Assembly: GCA_000756795.1 (NCBI GenBank)
Contig: CCSI01000004.1
Location: 124,001 to 188,000 of the forward strand
DNA: 64,000 bases
Reading direction: 5' to 3'
DNA from: Qipengyuania vulgaris
GTDB lineage: Bacteria > Pseudomonadota > Alphaproteobacteria > Sphingomonadales > Sphingomonadaceae
The notes below the pieces were generated by a model. The model had not been told where the DNA came from. It ran no database searches and saw only the letters and a list, made by a program, of their open reading frames with translations. The translations under genes were made by a program, and so were the position numbers. Position 1 is the first letter of the stretch. Every line of letters begins with the position of its first letter. Shown here in pieces: positions 43,436-53,586 of this stretch.

Positions 43436-44599
43436 TTACCCGGGGCGAAGTTCGAGCAGCCTCCCGCCTTCGCCATCCTCCAGCACCCACAGCGCGCCGT
43501 CGGGGCCTTCGATGACCGAGCGGATGCGCTTGCCCATGTCGTAGCGGGCGACCTCGCGGGCAGTTTCGCCACTAAAGCTGACACGAATGAGCGCCTCGGT
43601 CGCGAGGCCCGAAATCAGTGCGTCGCCTTTCCAACCGGAAAACAGCGTGCCGTCGAGGATGGTCATGTTGCCGGGCGCGATGACCGGGGTCCAGCCAACC
43701 ACAGGCTTGGTAAAGCCGTCATCGGGCGAATGGTCGGGAATGTTCGTACCATTGTAGTTCACCCCGTTCGAACGCACCGGCCAGCCGTAGTTCGCGCCGC
43801 GCGTCACGAGATTGAGCTCGTCGCCACCCTTGGGGCCATGCTCGACTTCCCACAGTCGTCCAGCCGCATCGAAATCCATGCCGAGAACGTTGCGATGCCC
43901 GTAGGACCAGATGTCGTCGCCCCACGGATTGCCAGCAGCGGGCGTGCCGTCGAGGTTCAGCCGCACGACGGTGCCGAGATTGTTGGAGAGGTCCTGTGCA
44001 GGGTCCTTCTTCTGCCGGTCGCCGCTCGCGACATACATGTACTGCTCGTCCGGGCTGAAGACGATGCGGTGCGAATAGTGCCCGCGTCCGGAAGTCTTGT
44101 CCTGCCGCCAGATGACATCGAGACCGGTGATGGCGCAGGTCTGGTGTTCTTCGCACAAGAGCTTGCCGCGCCCGACCACTGCGCCGCGCGTATCGCCCGG
44201 TCCTGCCTCGGCCCAGCTGAGGTAGATGGTGCGGCCCGACAGGCTCGTGCCTGCTTCGCTCGGCAGGAAGGCGACGTCGCCAAGCCCGCCCTGTCCGCCG
44301 TAATCGACCTCCGGCACGCCTTCGAAGAAGATGGCGCGCTCGTTGTCGACATTCTTGCCTCGGATGGCGCCGCTTTTCTCGGTGATGACGATGACATTGG
44401 TGCCCGGCACGAAGGCTGCGGCCCAGGGTTCGTTGTATGTGCCGTGCTCGATAATGTCGAAGCCTGCGAAGTCCCCGCCCGATGTCGGTGTGGGCGTGGA
44501 GACAGTCTCGCCGCCCCCACCAGTGGAAGACCCGCCGCCACAGCTTGCGGCCATCAGCAGGGGCGATAGGGTGGCGGCGAATATCGACAGGCGTTTCAT
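43436..44599 (-). CDS. PQQ-dependent sugar dehydrogenase-like lipoprotein
   Basis: The 387-residue protein resembles the YliI/Asd type soluble aldose dehydrogenases, six-bladed propellers that use PQQ. Evidence: YNEPWAAAFVPG, GGQGGLGDVAFLPS, HYSHRIVFSPDEQYMYVASGDRQ, VVRLNLDGTPAAGNPWG and WEVEHGPKGGDELNLV. The precursor has a hydrophobic leader with a lipobox (SPLLMAASC) and a glycine-rich linker, so it is probably membrane-tethered in the periplasm. The ATG at 44599 overlaps the rnhB ATG on the other strand by two bases. PQQ synthesis genes are not in the window. Confidence 0.88.
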   Translation of the reverse strand: MKRLSIFAATLSPLLMAASCGGGSSTGGGGETVSTPTPTSGGDFAGFDIIEHGTYNEPWAAAFVPGTNVIVITEKSGAIRGKNVDNERAIFFEGVPEVDYGGQGGLGDVAFLPSEAGTSLSGRTIYLSWAEAGPGDTRGAVVGRGKLLCEEHQTCAITGLDVIWRQDKTSGRGHYSHRIVFSPDEQYMYVASGDRQKKDPAQDLSNNLGTVVRLNLDGTPAAGNPWGDDIWSYGHRNVLGMDFDAAGRLWEVEHGPKGGDELNLVTRGANYGWPVRSNGVNYNGTNIPDHSPDDGFTKPVVGWTPVIAPGNMTILDGTLFSGWKGDALISGLATEALIRVSFSGETAREVARYDMGKRIRSVIEGPDGALWVLEDGEGGRLLELRPG

Positions 44600-45221
44600 G
44601 TTTTCAGCTACTCCCGAAAATGGTCTGGGCGATGCCCCGCTGGTAATCGGCGTGGACGAAGCCGGGCGTGGCCCGCTTGCCGGACCCGTGGTCGCTGCCG
44701 CAGTAGTGCTGTGCAAGCCCTGTCCCGGTGGCCTCGACGATTCCAAAAAGCTCTCCGCCGCCAAGCGTTCCAAGCTCGAGCCGCAAATCCTGTCGCGCTG
44801 TGCATGGGGGCTGGCTGTGGTGGAGCCGGAAGACATCGACCGCCTGAACATCTTCGGCGCAACCATGCTCGCGATGACGCTGGCAACGCAGCGCTGTGTC
44901 GAGGCGCTGGGGCAGGAACCGGTCGAGGTGCTCATCGACGGCAACATGACCCCGCATGGCCGCCGCAAGGAATGGCGCTGGCCCGCCCGCGCCATCGTCG
45001 GCGGCGACGGCAAGGAGGCGTGCATTTCCGCCGCCTCCATCCTCGCCAAGGAATACCGCGACCGCATCATGGTCGAGGCCGCTGAAAGCCATCCCGAATA
45101 CGGCTGGGCCAGCAACAAGGGCTATGGCTCGAAAGCCCACATGGAAGCGCTACGCCTTCACGGTCCGACGCCTTTGCACCGCCGCAGCTTCGCGCCGGTC
45201 AGCCAGATGGCGCTGCTCTAG
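44598..45221 (+). CDS. rnhB: Ribonuclease HII
   Basis: RNase HII removes RNA from DNA and single ribonucleotides misincorporated by polymerases. The 207-residue protein has the acidic active-site sequence IGVDEAGRGPLAGPVVAAAV (Asp19 and Glu20 approximately), DSKKLS and LIDGN plus the SYGWASNKGYG-type C-terminal block (WASNKGYGSKAH). The start at 44598 gives a typical short N-terminal tail before VIGVDEAG. Its start codon shares two bases with the divergent sugar-dehydrogenase start, and its stop shares CTAG with the convergent FAA-type gene. Confidence 0.95.
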   Translation: MFSATPENGLGDAPLVIGVDEAGRGPLAGPVVAAAVVLCKPCPGGLDDSKKLSAAKRSKLEPQILSRCAWGLAVVEPEDIDRLNIFGATMLAMTLATQRCVEALGQEPVEVLIDGNMTPHGRRKEWRWPARAIVGGDGKEACISAASILAKEYRDRIMVEAAESHPEYGWASNKGYGSKAHMEALRLHGPTPLHRRSFAPVSQMALL

Positions 45222-46408
45222 CGCACCACCTCGACTTCGATATCGCCAAGGTAATTCGAGGCGTAGCGCACGCGGTCTCCGGATTGGAGGTAGTGGCGAG
45301 TCTCCAGTTCATTGGCGATGAAGGTCTCGCGCGCGGAATCCATGAAGGCCCGGCCCGACAGCGGTCCTCCCTGCTGCAAATATGCCGCCACTGCCTCAAT
45401 CATGTCGCCGCGGGTGGGCGGGGTGAATATCGTGCCTTCCGACGTGCCCGACATCAGCGTCGAGGAGGTGTCGATGCGCGCGCTCTCGGCCAGCTTCACG
45501 AACCCGCCATCGTAGAAGAAACGAGGCTCGGCCATGTCGGCGAGAGCTTTCTCTGCCAGCTCGCCGAAATCCAGTGTCATCTCGGCTCCTCGTGCGTCCT
45601 GCCGGCGCTCGCCATTGACGCTGATGGTCATGCGCAGATCCGCGGTGAAAGCCTCCCAGTCGCGCGGGATGACGAGGAAGGGGCCGGTGGGGAAGAAATC
45701 CGAACCGCTCTTGGCGTCGGAAAAGCCATAACCGCTGTCGAGGTTGTCCGGGTCGGCCAGTTCGACAAGGGCATTGCGATTGGTGAAATCGGCGCAGAGG
45801 AACAGGCCCTTCACCGCCGCGTCGAAATCCGCGCGGCTGGCAATGTCGCGGTCGAAGCGCATGCACAGTTCCACCTCGTAATCGAGCAGCACGCCCTCCT
45901 CGGCGCGGACAGTCGTGCGGGCAGGGGTGGCAGGGCCGAACTTGGGGAAATGGAACACGCTCTGGCTGTTTGCTTCCTCGGCATGCTCGGGGAAATTGGT
46001 ACCGATACCGATATGGCGTGTGCCGCGCGGGCCGGAGGGCAACAGGTCGGCGATGGCGAGGCTGCGCTGCGGGAAGCGGCCCAGCGCAATATCGCTGAAA
46101 CCTTCGATATCCGCGCTGTCGAGCGCCTCGAAGGGGTCTCCCAGTGCCTCACCCCCAAGCTCGCGCAGGTCCACTCCGCTGACAGTCTCGCCGGAACGCC
46201 CGAGCACCAGCAATGTCGCCGTCTCGCCTCCGTCCTCGAACTGCGCGAGCGTCACCGCATCTTCGAAAGGAGCGAGACGGACTCTTACGCGCTCATCCTC
46301 GAAACTGGCCGGATTATGGCGCGGGTCGGGCGAGGTTGCCCAGGCAATGGCGATGCCCGCAAGGGCGATGATGACCACGAGGATCACTATCTTGCCAATT
46401 CGCCCCAT
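45218..46408 (-). CDS. Membrane-anchored FAA-hydrolase family protein
   Basis: The 396-residue protein has an N-terminal membrane anchor (KIVILVVIIALAGIAIAW) and a fumarylacetoacetate-hydrolase fold in the C-terminal part: IGIGTNFPEHAEE, DYEVELCMRFDRDI, CADFTNRN, GYGFSDAKSGSDFFPTGPFLV. The metal-binding glutamates of the family (EVEL and neighbours) are present. The topology would place the catalytic domain outside the membrane, which is unusual for this family of cytosolic aromatic-catabolism enzymes. AAAGGGACC precedes the ATG at 46408. The stop shares a CTAG with rnhB. The substrate is unknown. Confidence 0.85.
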   Translation of the reverse strand: MGRIGKIVILVVIIALAGIAIAWATSPDPRHNPASFEDERVRVRLAPFEDAVTLAQFEDGGETATLLVLGRSGETVSGVDLRELGGEALGDPFEALDSADIEGFSDIALGRFPQRSLAIADLLPSGPRGTRHIGIGTNFPEHAEEANSQSVFHFPKFGPATPARTTVRAEEGVLLDYEVELCMRFDRDIASRADFDAAVKGLFLCADFTNRNALVELADPDNLDSGYGFSDAKSGSDFFPTGPFLVIPRDWEAFTADLRMTISVNGERRQDARGAEMTLDFGELAEKALADMAEPRFFYDGGFVKLAESARIDTSSTLMSGTSEGTIFTPPTRGDMIEAVAAYLQQGGPLSGRAFMDSARETFIANELETRHYLQSGDRVRYASNYLGDIEVEVVR

Positions 46409-46494
46409 GGTCCCTTTCCGCAATGCTCCGCCCAATGCGTGGAGCCTAGTGAGACCGTCGCGAAACACAAATTTTCGAACTTGGGTGTCCAATT

Positions 46495-47823
<1,329 letters not shown>

Positions 47824-47908
47824 GAATTCCTCCAAGCGCACGCCGACGAATGATTTTCGCTGCGAATTAGGGTGCTTATATCAAAAGGTGTGATACACGC
47901 CCCGCCAT

Positions 47909-48880
47909 ATGCCCGACTTAAGTCCCTTCGCGGAACGCAGCGCCGAACATCTTCGCCTCATCCTGGAAACAGGACATATCGGTATTTGGGAGCTGGATCT
48001 TGCCAGCGGTGTCGCCATCCGAAACAGGCAGCACGACCAGCTTTTTGGGTATGACGAGCCGCTCGACGAATGGACTTACGACCTGTTCATGGAACACGTC
48101 GTCCCCGAAGATCGTGAGCGCGTCGACCGGCTACAAAAAGAGGCGATAGAGAAGGGGACGATCTGGTCCTTCGACTGCGCCATCCGCTCTGCGAAAGGCG
48201 AAAAACGCTGGATAAGCGCGGCGGGTAGGCCGCTCAGCAATGCCGACGGCAAGGTTCTGCAGCTGATCGGCCAGGTCATTGATATTACCGAAACGAAACA
48301 GCGCGAGGACCGGCTTGTCCTGCTGACCGACGAGCTAAATCACCGGGTGCGCAATATGCTTGCGGTGATCAAGTCGATCGTCCGGCTGTCGTCCCGCAAG
48401 GCAGGGGATTTGCCGAGTTTCGCGCAGGCGCTGGAAGGTCGGGTCGAAGCGCTGGCGCGCAGCCACCGCCTGATGGTCAGCGATGCATCGGAGTCGCTGA
48501 CGCCCAGTGCGATTCTGGAAGCGGAAATCGCTGCTTTTCCTGAGATGGAAGAGCGGATCGAGGTCGATGTATCGGATGAGACCCCGCTGACCGGGGCAAA
48601 GGGACAGGGGCTTGCCCTGGTCTTTCACGAGCTGACGACCAATGCGCTGAAATATGGTGCTCTGTCGGGCGCCAATGGCAAAGTCAGAGTGACGATCAAC
48701 CAGTTCGATAGCCAATTGGAGATAGCCTGGCGCGAAAGCGGCGGGCCGACAGTCGAACCTATCCATGACGACGGGTTCGGTTCGCTACTCATCAGCGATG
48801 CCATCGGCTCGGTCGGCAAGGTAGACCTGCGCTTCCCGCCGCATGGCGTGGAATGCGACATCGTGTTGAAGACGGGCTGA
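47909..48880 (+). CDS. PAS-domain HWE-family histidine kinase
   Basis: The 323-residue soluble kinase has an N-terminal PAS domain (residues about 12-130; ILETGHIGIWELDLASG, then the PAC tail QVIDITETKQRED), a histidine site LTDELNHRVRNML near residue 144, and the HWE-type ATPase domain with FHELTTNALKYGAL and WRES. This is the kinase family that signals in the general stress and light pathways of alphaproteobacteria. The LOV cysteine motif is absent from the PAS domain, so light sensing by flavin adduct is unlikely. No response regulator is adjacent. Confidence 0.9.
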   Translation: MPDLSPFAERSAEHLRLILETGHIGIWELDLASGVAIRNRQHDQLFGYDEPLDEWTYDLFMEHVVPEDRERVDRLQKEAIEKGTIWSFDCAIRSAKGEKRWISAAGRPLSNADGKVLQLIGQVIDITETKQREDRLVLLTDELNHRVRNMLAVIKSIVRLSSRKAGDLPSFAQALEGRVEALARSHRLMVSDASESLTPSAILEAEIAAFPEMEERIEVDVSDETPLTGAKGQGLALVFHELTTNALKYGALSGANGKVRVTINQFDSQLEIAWRESGGPTVEPIHDDGFGSLLISDAIGSVGKVDLRFPPHGVECDIVLKTG

Positions 48881-48941
48881 AGGTTTCCAGCTTACGCTTT
48901 CACGCGTATCTGCGCTGAAGATCGTCAAACGAAATTCCCGG

Positions 48942-49661
48942 TCAAAACCGCGTCGTAAATTCCACCAGCCATTGCGGCATCGCGTCCAGCACGGCGATCT
49001 CGATAGCCTTGTCGAGGCCGGTCATTACCATCAGGCCGACCAGCAACAGCGTCACGGCGAACATCGGCTTGGCATAGCGCGATACCGTTTGGAGCGCTCC
49101 CGCCTTGGCGCCGAGCGCCTTTCGCGACCCGTAGGCGAAGGCAATGATCGATGTCGCAACGCCCAGGCCGAAGGTCGCGAAAATCAGGAATGCGGAGACC
49201 AGGCTCTCACCCTGGCTCGCCGCAGCTATGGCCGCCCCAAGTGTCGGGCCGACGCAGGGCGCCCAAACCACGCCAAGCAAGAGGCCGACAAGAAATTGAC
49301 CGCGCAAACCATTGCCCTCGACCTTCGACAAGCGGTCATGGACGCGATTGGTGAGCGGTGTCGCAAGCGCGGTCAGCCTCGATTGGAGGGCGGGCACGAG
49401 CAGCACGATACCGGCTATTGCCAGCAAGGCGCCGGCGCCAAATCGGATTGCCTGCTCGTTCAGCCCCAGCTGGAAGCCAAAAGCGATGATGGTGAAGCCG
49501 AAGATGGTGAAACTGACAGCGATGCCCGCCGCAAGAGCGATCGGGCCGCGCTTGTGCTTGCCGACAGCCGAAGTCACCAGGATCGGTATTAGCGGCAGCA
49601 CGCATGGGTTGAGGATGGTGACCAGCCCCGCGATGAGGGCCAGGATGAATTCGCCGGTCAT
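48942..49661 (-). CDS. Cytochrome c biogenesis protein CcdA-like (DsbD membrane domain)
   Basis: The 239-residue protein has six to seven hydrophobic segments with LIAGLVTILNPCVLPLIP at the start and GVVWAPCVGPTLG in the middle. The two cysteines in NPC and APC positions are the redox pair that moves electrons from cytoplasmic thioredoxin to the periplasm. It belongs to the CcdA/DsbD family. It lies just downstream of an exported thioredoxin, so the two probably make an electron path for reducing periplasmic disulfides or apocytochrome c. Confidence 0.88.
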   Translation of the reverse strand: MTGEFILALIAGLVTILNPCVLPLIPILVTSAVGKHKRGPIALAAGIAVSFTIFGFTIIAFGFQLGLNEQAIRFGAGALLAIAGIVLLVPALQSRLTALATPLTNRVHDRLSKVEGNGLRGQFLVGLLLGVVWAPCVGPTLGAAIAAASQGESLVSAFLIFATFGLGVATSIIAFAYGSRKALGAKAGALQTVSRYAKPMFAVTLLLVGLMVMTGLDKAIEIAVLDAMPQWLVEFTTRF

Positions 49662-49685
49662 GTGAGGCTGGTCCGTTCAGATGCT

Positions 49686-50078
49686 TTAGAGTCCGGAAAT
49701 CACGGCTGCGCGCAGCTGTGCCGGACGGGTTTCGGCGATCGAGCGCGCGGTTTCCTTGCGGCCCTTGAAAACGAGGATGGTGGACTGTCGCGGCACGCGG
49801 TGTGCACGCAGGAAGTCCTTGTCTTCGTCGTAATCGACCTTGACGAATACCGCATTCGCAAGCCGCTTGTCCTCGCGCAGCTTGTCGAGGATCGGCTGCT
49901 GGGCGCGGCAGGTCGGACACCAGTCGGCATGAACATCGACCACGATGGTCCTGCCCTCTGCCTGCAGTCGGGAAAAACCTGCAGCGTCATAATCGGTCCA
50001 TTTGGGGCCCGCGATGGCGGGCACTGCGGCGACAAGAGCCGCAAGCGAAAGAAAAAGCAGTTTCAGGGTCTTGAGCAT
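49686..50078 (-). CDS. Exported thioredoxin-fold protein
   Basis: The 130-residue precursor has a signal peptide (LKTLKLLFLSLAALVAAVPAIA) and a thioredoxin fold with the active site HADWCPTCRAQQP, a WCPTC pair near residue 55. The cis-proline position is VPRQSTILVFKG. It is placed 24 bases ahead of the ccdA-like gene and in the same direction, which suggests CcdA reduces this protein. The ATG at 50078 was chosen from AAGGAC and the leader; the frame stays open 11 codons upstream. Confidence 0.88.
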   Translation of the reverse strand: MLKTLKLLFLSLAALVAAVPAIAGPKWTDYDAAGFSRLQAEGRTIVVDVHADWCPTCRAQQPILDKLREDKRLANAVFVKVDYDEDKDFLRAHRVPRQSTILVFKGRKETARSIAETRPAQLRAAVISGL

Positions 50079-50236
50079 GGCGGGCGTCCTTGCGAGAAAA
50101 AGTGTTGGCATGATGCGGAAGCATCACGACACTCTTCGCCTTCACAGCCGTCGCGGTTACATGTGGCTTCGAACTTTTCGCCGTGGTTGCCTCGGGACTT
50201 TGACTTGCCTCGAGGACGCACTATCGCAGTCCCAAC

Positions 50237-51346
50237 ATGACTGACAGCATCTACATCCGCCCCATCGGCCTCGTGCCCGGTCCGCAGTCCGAGCATGGCA
50301 ATGCCATTCGCCTCGCCGGAGGCATGGTCTATGCCAGCCGCTTTGCAGTGGTCTTGCGCCGAGACGGCAAGATTGCCGAGCGGTGGCTGGCCTCGCCCGA
50401 TACCATGGCCGAGGTGCTGGGCGGGTTGCCGGACGAGGTGGGGGCCGATGCCGAGCAGCAGTGGGCCAACCTCACCCTCGCGCATCCGGCGCTGGAGCTG
50501 GGCAGCCGCACCGTGAGGCTCGACCAGCCGCAGGTGATGGGCATCCTCAACATGACGCCCGACAGCTTCAGCGACGGCGGCTCCAACACCGATATCTCCT
50601 CCGCGCGCGAGCATGCCGCGGCGATGGTCGAGGCGGGCGCGAGCATCATCGACGTCGGCGGCGAGAGCACGCGGCCGGGCGCAAAGCCGGTGTGGGAAGG
50701 CGACGAGATAGAGCGCGTCGTTCCCGCTATCGAGGCCTGCGCGGCGATGGGCGCGGCGGTCAGTGTCGACACACGCAAGGCGGCAGTGATGGAGGCAGCA
50801 CTCGGCGCGGGGGCGAGCCTCGTCAACGATGTCTCGGGTCTCACCCACGACATGCGCAGCGCCGAAGTGGTGGCGGCTGCGGGCTGCCCGGTGGTGCTGA
50901 TGCATGCGCCCGGAAGCGGCGCAGACCTGCATGAGGGCGGGGACTATGCCAACTTGGTCTTCGACGTCTTCGACGAATTGCGCGCCCGCCGCGATGCTGC
51001 GCTGGAGGCAGGCATTGCCGCCAGCCGCATCCTGCTCGACCCCGGCATCGGTTTCGGCAAGAGCCTCGCCGACAATCTTGCGCTGATGAACGCGCTGCCG
51101 CTGTTCCACGCGCTCGGCCATCCGCTGCTGCTGGGGGTCAGCCGCAAGCGCATGATTGGCGCCATGTCGAACGAGGCGGAGGCCGACGCACGCCTCGGCG
51201 GCAGCATCGCGCTTACGGTCAAGGGTATGGACGCCGGCGTCCAGATGCACCGCGTCCACGATGTCCCCGAGACGGTCCAGGCGCGCAATGTCTGGCGCGG
51301 CTTGCGCGATGCGGCGCTGACCGACTTTTCGGACCTGCCCGGCTAG
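50237..51346 (+). CDS. folP: Dihydropteroate synthase
   Basis: The enzyme joins p-aminobenzoate to the pterin in folate synthesis and is the target of sulfonamides. The core starts at about residue 98 with VMGILNMTPDSFSDGG, then DVGGESTRPGA, VSVDTRKAAV, LVNDVSGLT, DPGIGFGKS and LLGVSRKRMIG. The 369 residues exceed the usual 280 because of an N-terminal stretch of about 95 residues (starting MTDSIYIRPIGLVPG) that resembles a separate small domain; such extensions occur in alphaproteobacteria. The stop TAG overlaps the GTG of the MFS gene by one base. Confidence 0.95.
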   Translation: MTDSIYIRPIGLVPGPQSEHGNAIRLAGGMVYASRFAVVLRRDGKIAERWLASPDTMAEVLGGLPDEVGADAEQQWANLTLAHPALELGSRTVRLDQPQVMGILNMTPDSFSDGGSNTDISSAREHAAAMVEAGASIIDVGGESTRPGAKPVWEGDEIERVVPAIEACAAMGAAVSVDTRKAAVMEAALGAGASLVNDVSGLTHDMRSAEVVAAAGCPVVLMHAPGSGADLHEGGDYANLVFDVFDELRARRDAALEAGIAASRILLDPGIGFGKSLADNLALMNALPLFHALGHPLLLGVSRKRMIGAMSNEAEADARLGGSIALTVKGMDAGVQMHRVHDVPETVQARNVWRGLRDAALTDFSDLPG

Positions 51347-52791
51347 TGGCGACTGCGCTGCCTGCACCTTGCGATGAAACCGCAGGGCGGCGCGAGCGCG
51401 AAGAGACCTGCACCTCGCCGAGAGGCACGCTGGTGGCCACGGTCCTCGGGTCGAGCCTCGCCTTCATCGTCGGCTCGATTATCAATGTCGCGCTTCCGGC
51501 AATGCGCGCCGAATTCGCGACGGATGCAGCGGGCGTGCAATGGATAGTCAACGCCTACCTCCTTCCCTTGTCCGCGCTCATCCTTCTGGGCGGGGCGATT
51601 GGCGACCATTACGGTCGCAAGCGGGCCTTTATCCTCGGGCTGGTCGCATTTGCTGCAGCCACGCTTGGCTGCGCCCTTGCGCCCAGCCTCGAATGGCTAC
51701 TCGCAGCACGATTCGTGCAAGGTGTGGGTGCTGCCTTTCTAGCGCCCAACAGCCTTGCCATCCTGGCCGACGCCTTCACCGGCAAAGAACGCGGCAAGGC
51801 CATAGGCACATGGGCTGCAGCAGGAGCCATAGCGGGTGCCGCTGCGCCGCTGCTCGGCGGCTTCATCGTCGACAGTTTCGACTGGCGCTGGGCGTTCGCC
51901 ATCGTCTTGCTACCTGCCGCAGCCTGCTGGTGGGTCGCCCTGCGCAGCATCGCCGAAAGCCGCGAGGAAGAAGACGACAGGTCCGGCCTGGACTGGCTCG
52001 GGGCGGGGCTTGCGACATTGTCGCTCGCGCTGATGGTATTTGCACTCATCAACGCGCCCGAGGCAGGCTGGACTGCGCCCGACGTGCTCTGGCCGGGAGT
52101 ATCAGGCATTGCGGCATTGGCGGTGTTTCTCGTCGTCGAGCGGCGCAAGGGGCTCGATGCAATGATACCTCTGGGCATATTCGGGTCAGCGAGCTTTGGC
52201 GGGATATCGATCCTGACGCTGCTGCTCTATGCGGCCCTTGGCGGGTTGATGGTGGTGCTGCCCTACATGCTCATCAACAGTTTCGGCTATTCGGCCACCG
52301 GAGCGGGCGCTGCCATCCTTCCCTTCCCTCTCATCATGGGCCTCCTGAGCCGCAGGATCGGCGGCTTGGCGACGAAATTCGGGCTGCGCCGCGCGATGAC
52401 GCTCGGCCCGCTGGTGGTCGGCGCGGGCTTCGTCCTTTTTGCAATCCTGCCCGAGGCGCAGCTCGACTACTGGAGGCACCTGCTGCCCGGCATCGTGACC
52501 ATGGCCCTGGGAATGGCGCTCTGCGTGGCGCCACTGACCACGGCAGTGATGAACGCCGTCGATGCGCGATACACAGGCGTCGCCTCGGGGGTAAACAACG
52601 CTATCTCGCGCACGGCGGGCCTGATTGCGACGGCGCTTCTCGGCTTCGTCATGACGCGCTTCGACGGCGAGGCCGGCCCAGCGATAGCGGGCTTTGCCGC
52701 GGCCGCCTGGGTGGCAGCCGCACTGGCCATTGCAAGCGCGGCCGCGGCATGGCTGATGATTGACGAGGAAGCGGTGAGCGGCTCGGACTAG
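51346..52791 (+). CDS. MFS efflux transporter, DHA2 (EmrB/QacA) type
   Basis: The protein has 481 residues with about fourteen hydrophobic segments, the DHA2 architecture. Motif A is [17 protein letters not shown] after the second segment; the N-terminus has [17 protein letters not shown] and [10 protein letters not shown], which are typical DHA2 signatures. It would export drugs or metabolites with protons. The gene starts with GTG at 51346, overlapping the folP stop by one base, so folate synthesis and this pump are co-translated. Its stop overlaps that of the convergent SDR gene by four bases. Confidence 0.9.
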   Translation: MATALPAPCDETAGRREREETCTSPRGTLVATVLGSSLAFIVGSIINVALPAMRAEFATDAAGVQWIVNAYLLPLSALILLGGAIGDHYGRKRAFILGLVAFAAATLGCALAPSLEWLLAARFVQGVGAAFLAPNSLAILADAFTGKERGKAIGTWAAAGAIAGAAAPLLGGFIVDSFDWRWAFAIVLLPAAACWWVALRSIAESREEEDDRSGLDWLGAGLATLSLALMVFALINAPEAGWTAPDVLWPGVSGIAALAVFLVVERRKGLDAMIPLGIFGSASFGGISILTLLLYAALGGLMVVLPYMLINSFGYSATGAGAAILPFPLIMGLLSRRIGGLATKFGLRRAMTLGPLVVGAGFVLFAILPEAQLDYWRHLLPGIVTMALGMALCVAPLTTAVMNAVDARYTGVASGVNNAISRTAGLIATALLGFVMTRFDGEAGPAIAGFAAAAWVAAALAIASAAAAWLMIDEEAVSGSD

Positions 52792-53567
52792 CCGGGCGAC
52801 GCCGCGCTTCCGGCCAGCAGGCCTCCGTCCAGCGTCAGTTCGGAACCGGTCATGTAGGCGCTTTCGGGCGAGGCAAGGTAGGTGCAGAGCGCTGCAACCT
52901 CCTCCACCGTGCCGAAACGTTTCAGCGGCGTGTCGGCGACCAGGGCGGCCATGTTGGCCTCGCGCTCTGGACCCTCGCCAAGCATCGGCTCCCAGATAGG
53001 TGTGAGCACTGCGGCCGGGTGGACCGAATTGCAGCGGATGCGCCAGCCTTGCTGTGCGGCGTAAAGCGCAACCGACTTCGTGTGGTTGCGGATGGCCGCC
53101 TTACTCGCCGCATAGGCCGCCGCGCCCGGAATGCCGACCAGCCCCGAGCGCGAGGACATGTTGATGATGGAGCCTTCGCCGCGTTCCTTCATCGCGCGCA
53201 GGGCATAGCGGCAGCCGAGGAAGCAGCCGTCGGTGTTGACCGCATGGACGCGGTGCCATTCCTCGAGGCTGGCATTTTCTGGATCATGCGGCGCAGGGCC
53301 GTCCTCGAAACCGGTAATGCCTGCATTGTTGACGAGGACATCGATGGCGGGAAAGGCTTGGACGAGCGCATCCCAATCCGCCTCGCTCGCCACATCGAGC
53401 CGATGCCATTCGCAATCGAGTTCGGCTGCGGCTTTGCGCCCTTCGGCCTCGTCGATATCGGTCAGCACGACGCGCGCGCCCTCGGCGATGAACGCCGCGC
53501 AAACGGCCTTGCCGATGCCGCGCGCACCGCCGGTTACCACGCAGAGCAGATTGTCGAGTTTCGCCAT
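52788..53567 (-). CDS. Short-chain dehydrogenase/reductase (SDR)
   Basis: The 259-residue protein has the classical SDR set: [11 protein letters not shown] for the cofactor, NNAGITG, the serine in INMSSRSG, and YAASKAA with the catalytic Tyr and Lys, about residues 156-162. A conserved C-terminal [10 protein letters not shown] completes it. The negative residue at the end of the second strand (LTDIDEAEG) favours NAD(H). The substrate is unknown. It converges on the MFS gene and lies just downstream of the NtrC-like regulator gene, 20 bases away. Confidence 0.9.
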   Translation of the reverse strand: MAKLDNLLCVVTGGARGIGKAVCAAFIAEGARVVLTDIDEAEGRKAAAELDCEWHRLDVASEADWDALVQAFPAIDVLVNNAGITGFEDGPAPHDPENASLEEWHRVHAVNTDGCFLGCRYALRAMKERGEGSIINMSSRSGLVGIPGAAAYAASKAAIRNHTKSVALYAAQQGWRIRCNSVHPAAVLTPIWEPMLGEGPEREANMAALVADTPLKRFGTVEEVAALCTYLASPESAYMTGSELTLDGGLLAGSAASPG

Positions 53568-53586
53568 ACCTCCTTGGGTATGCCGC

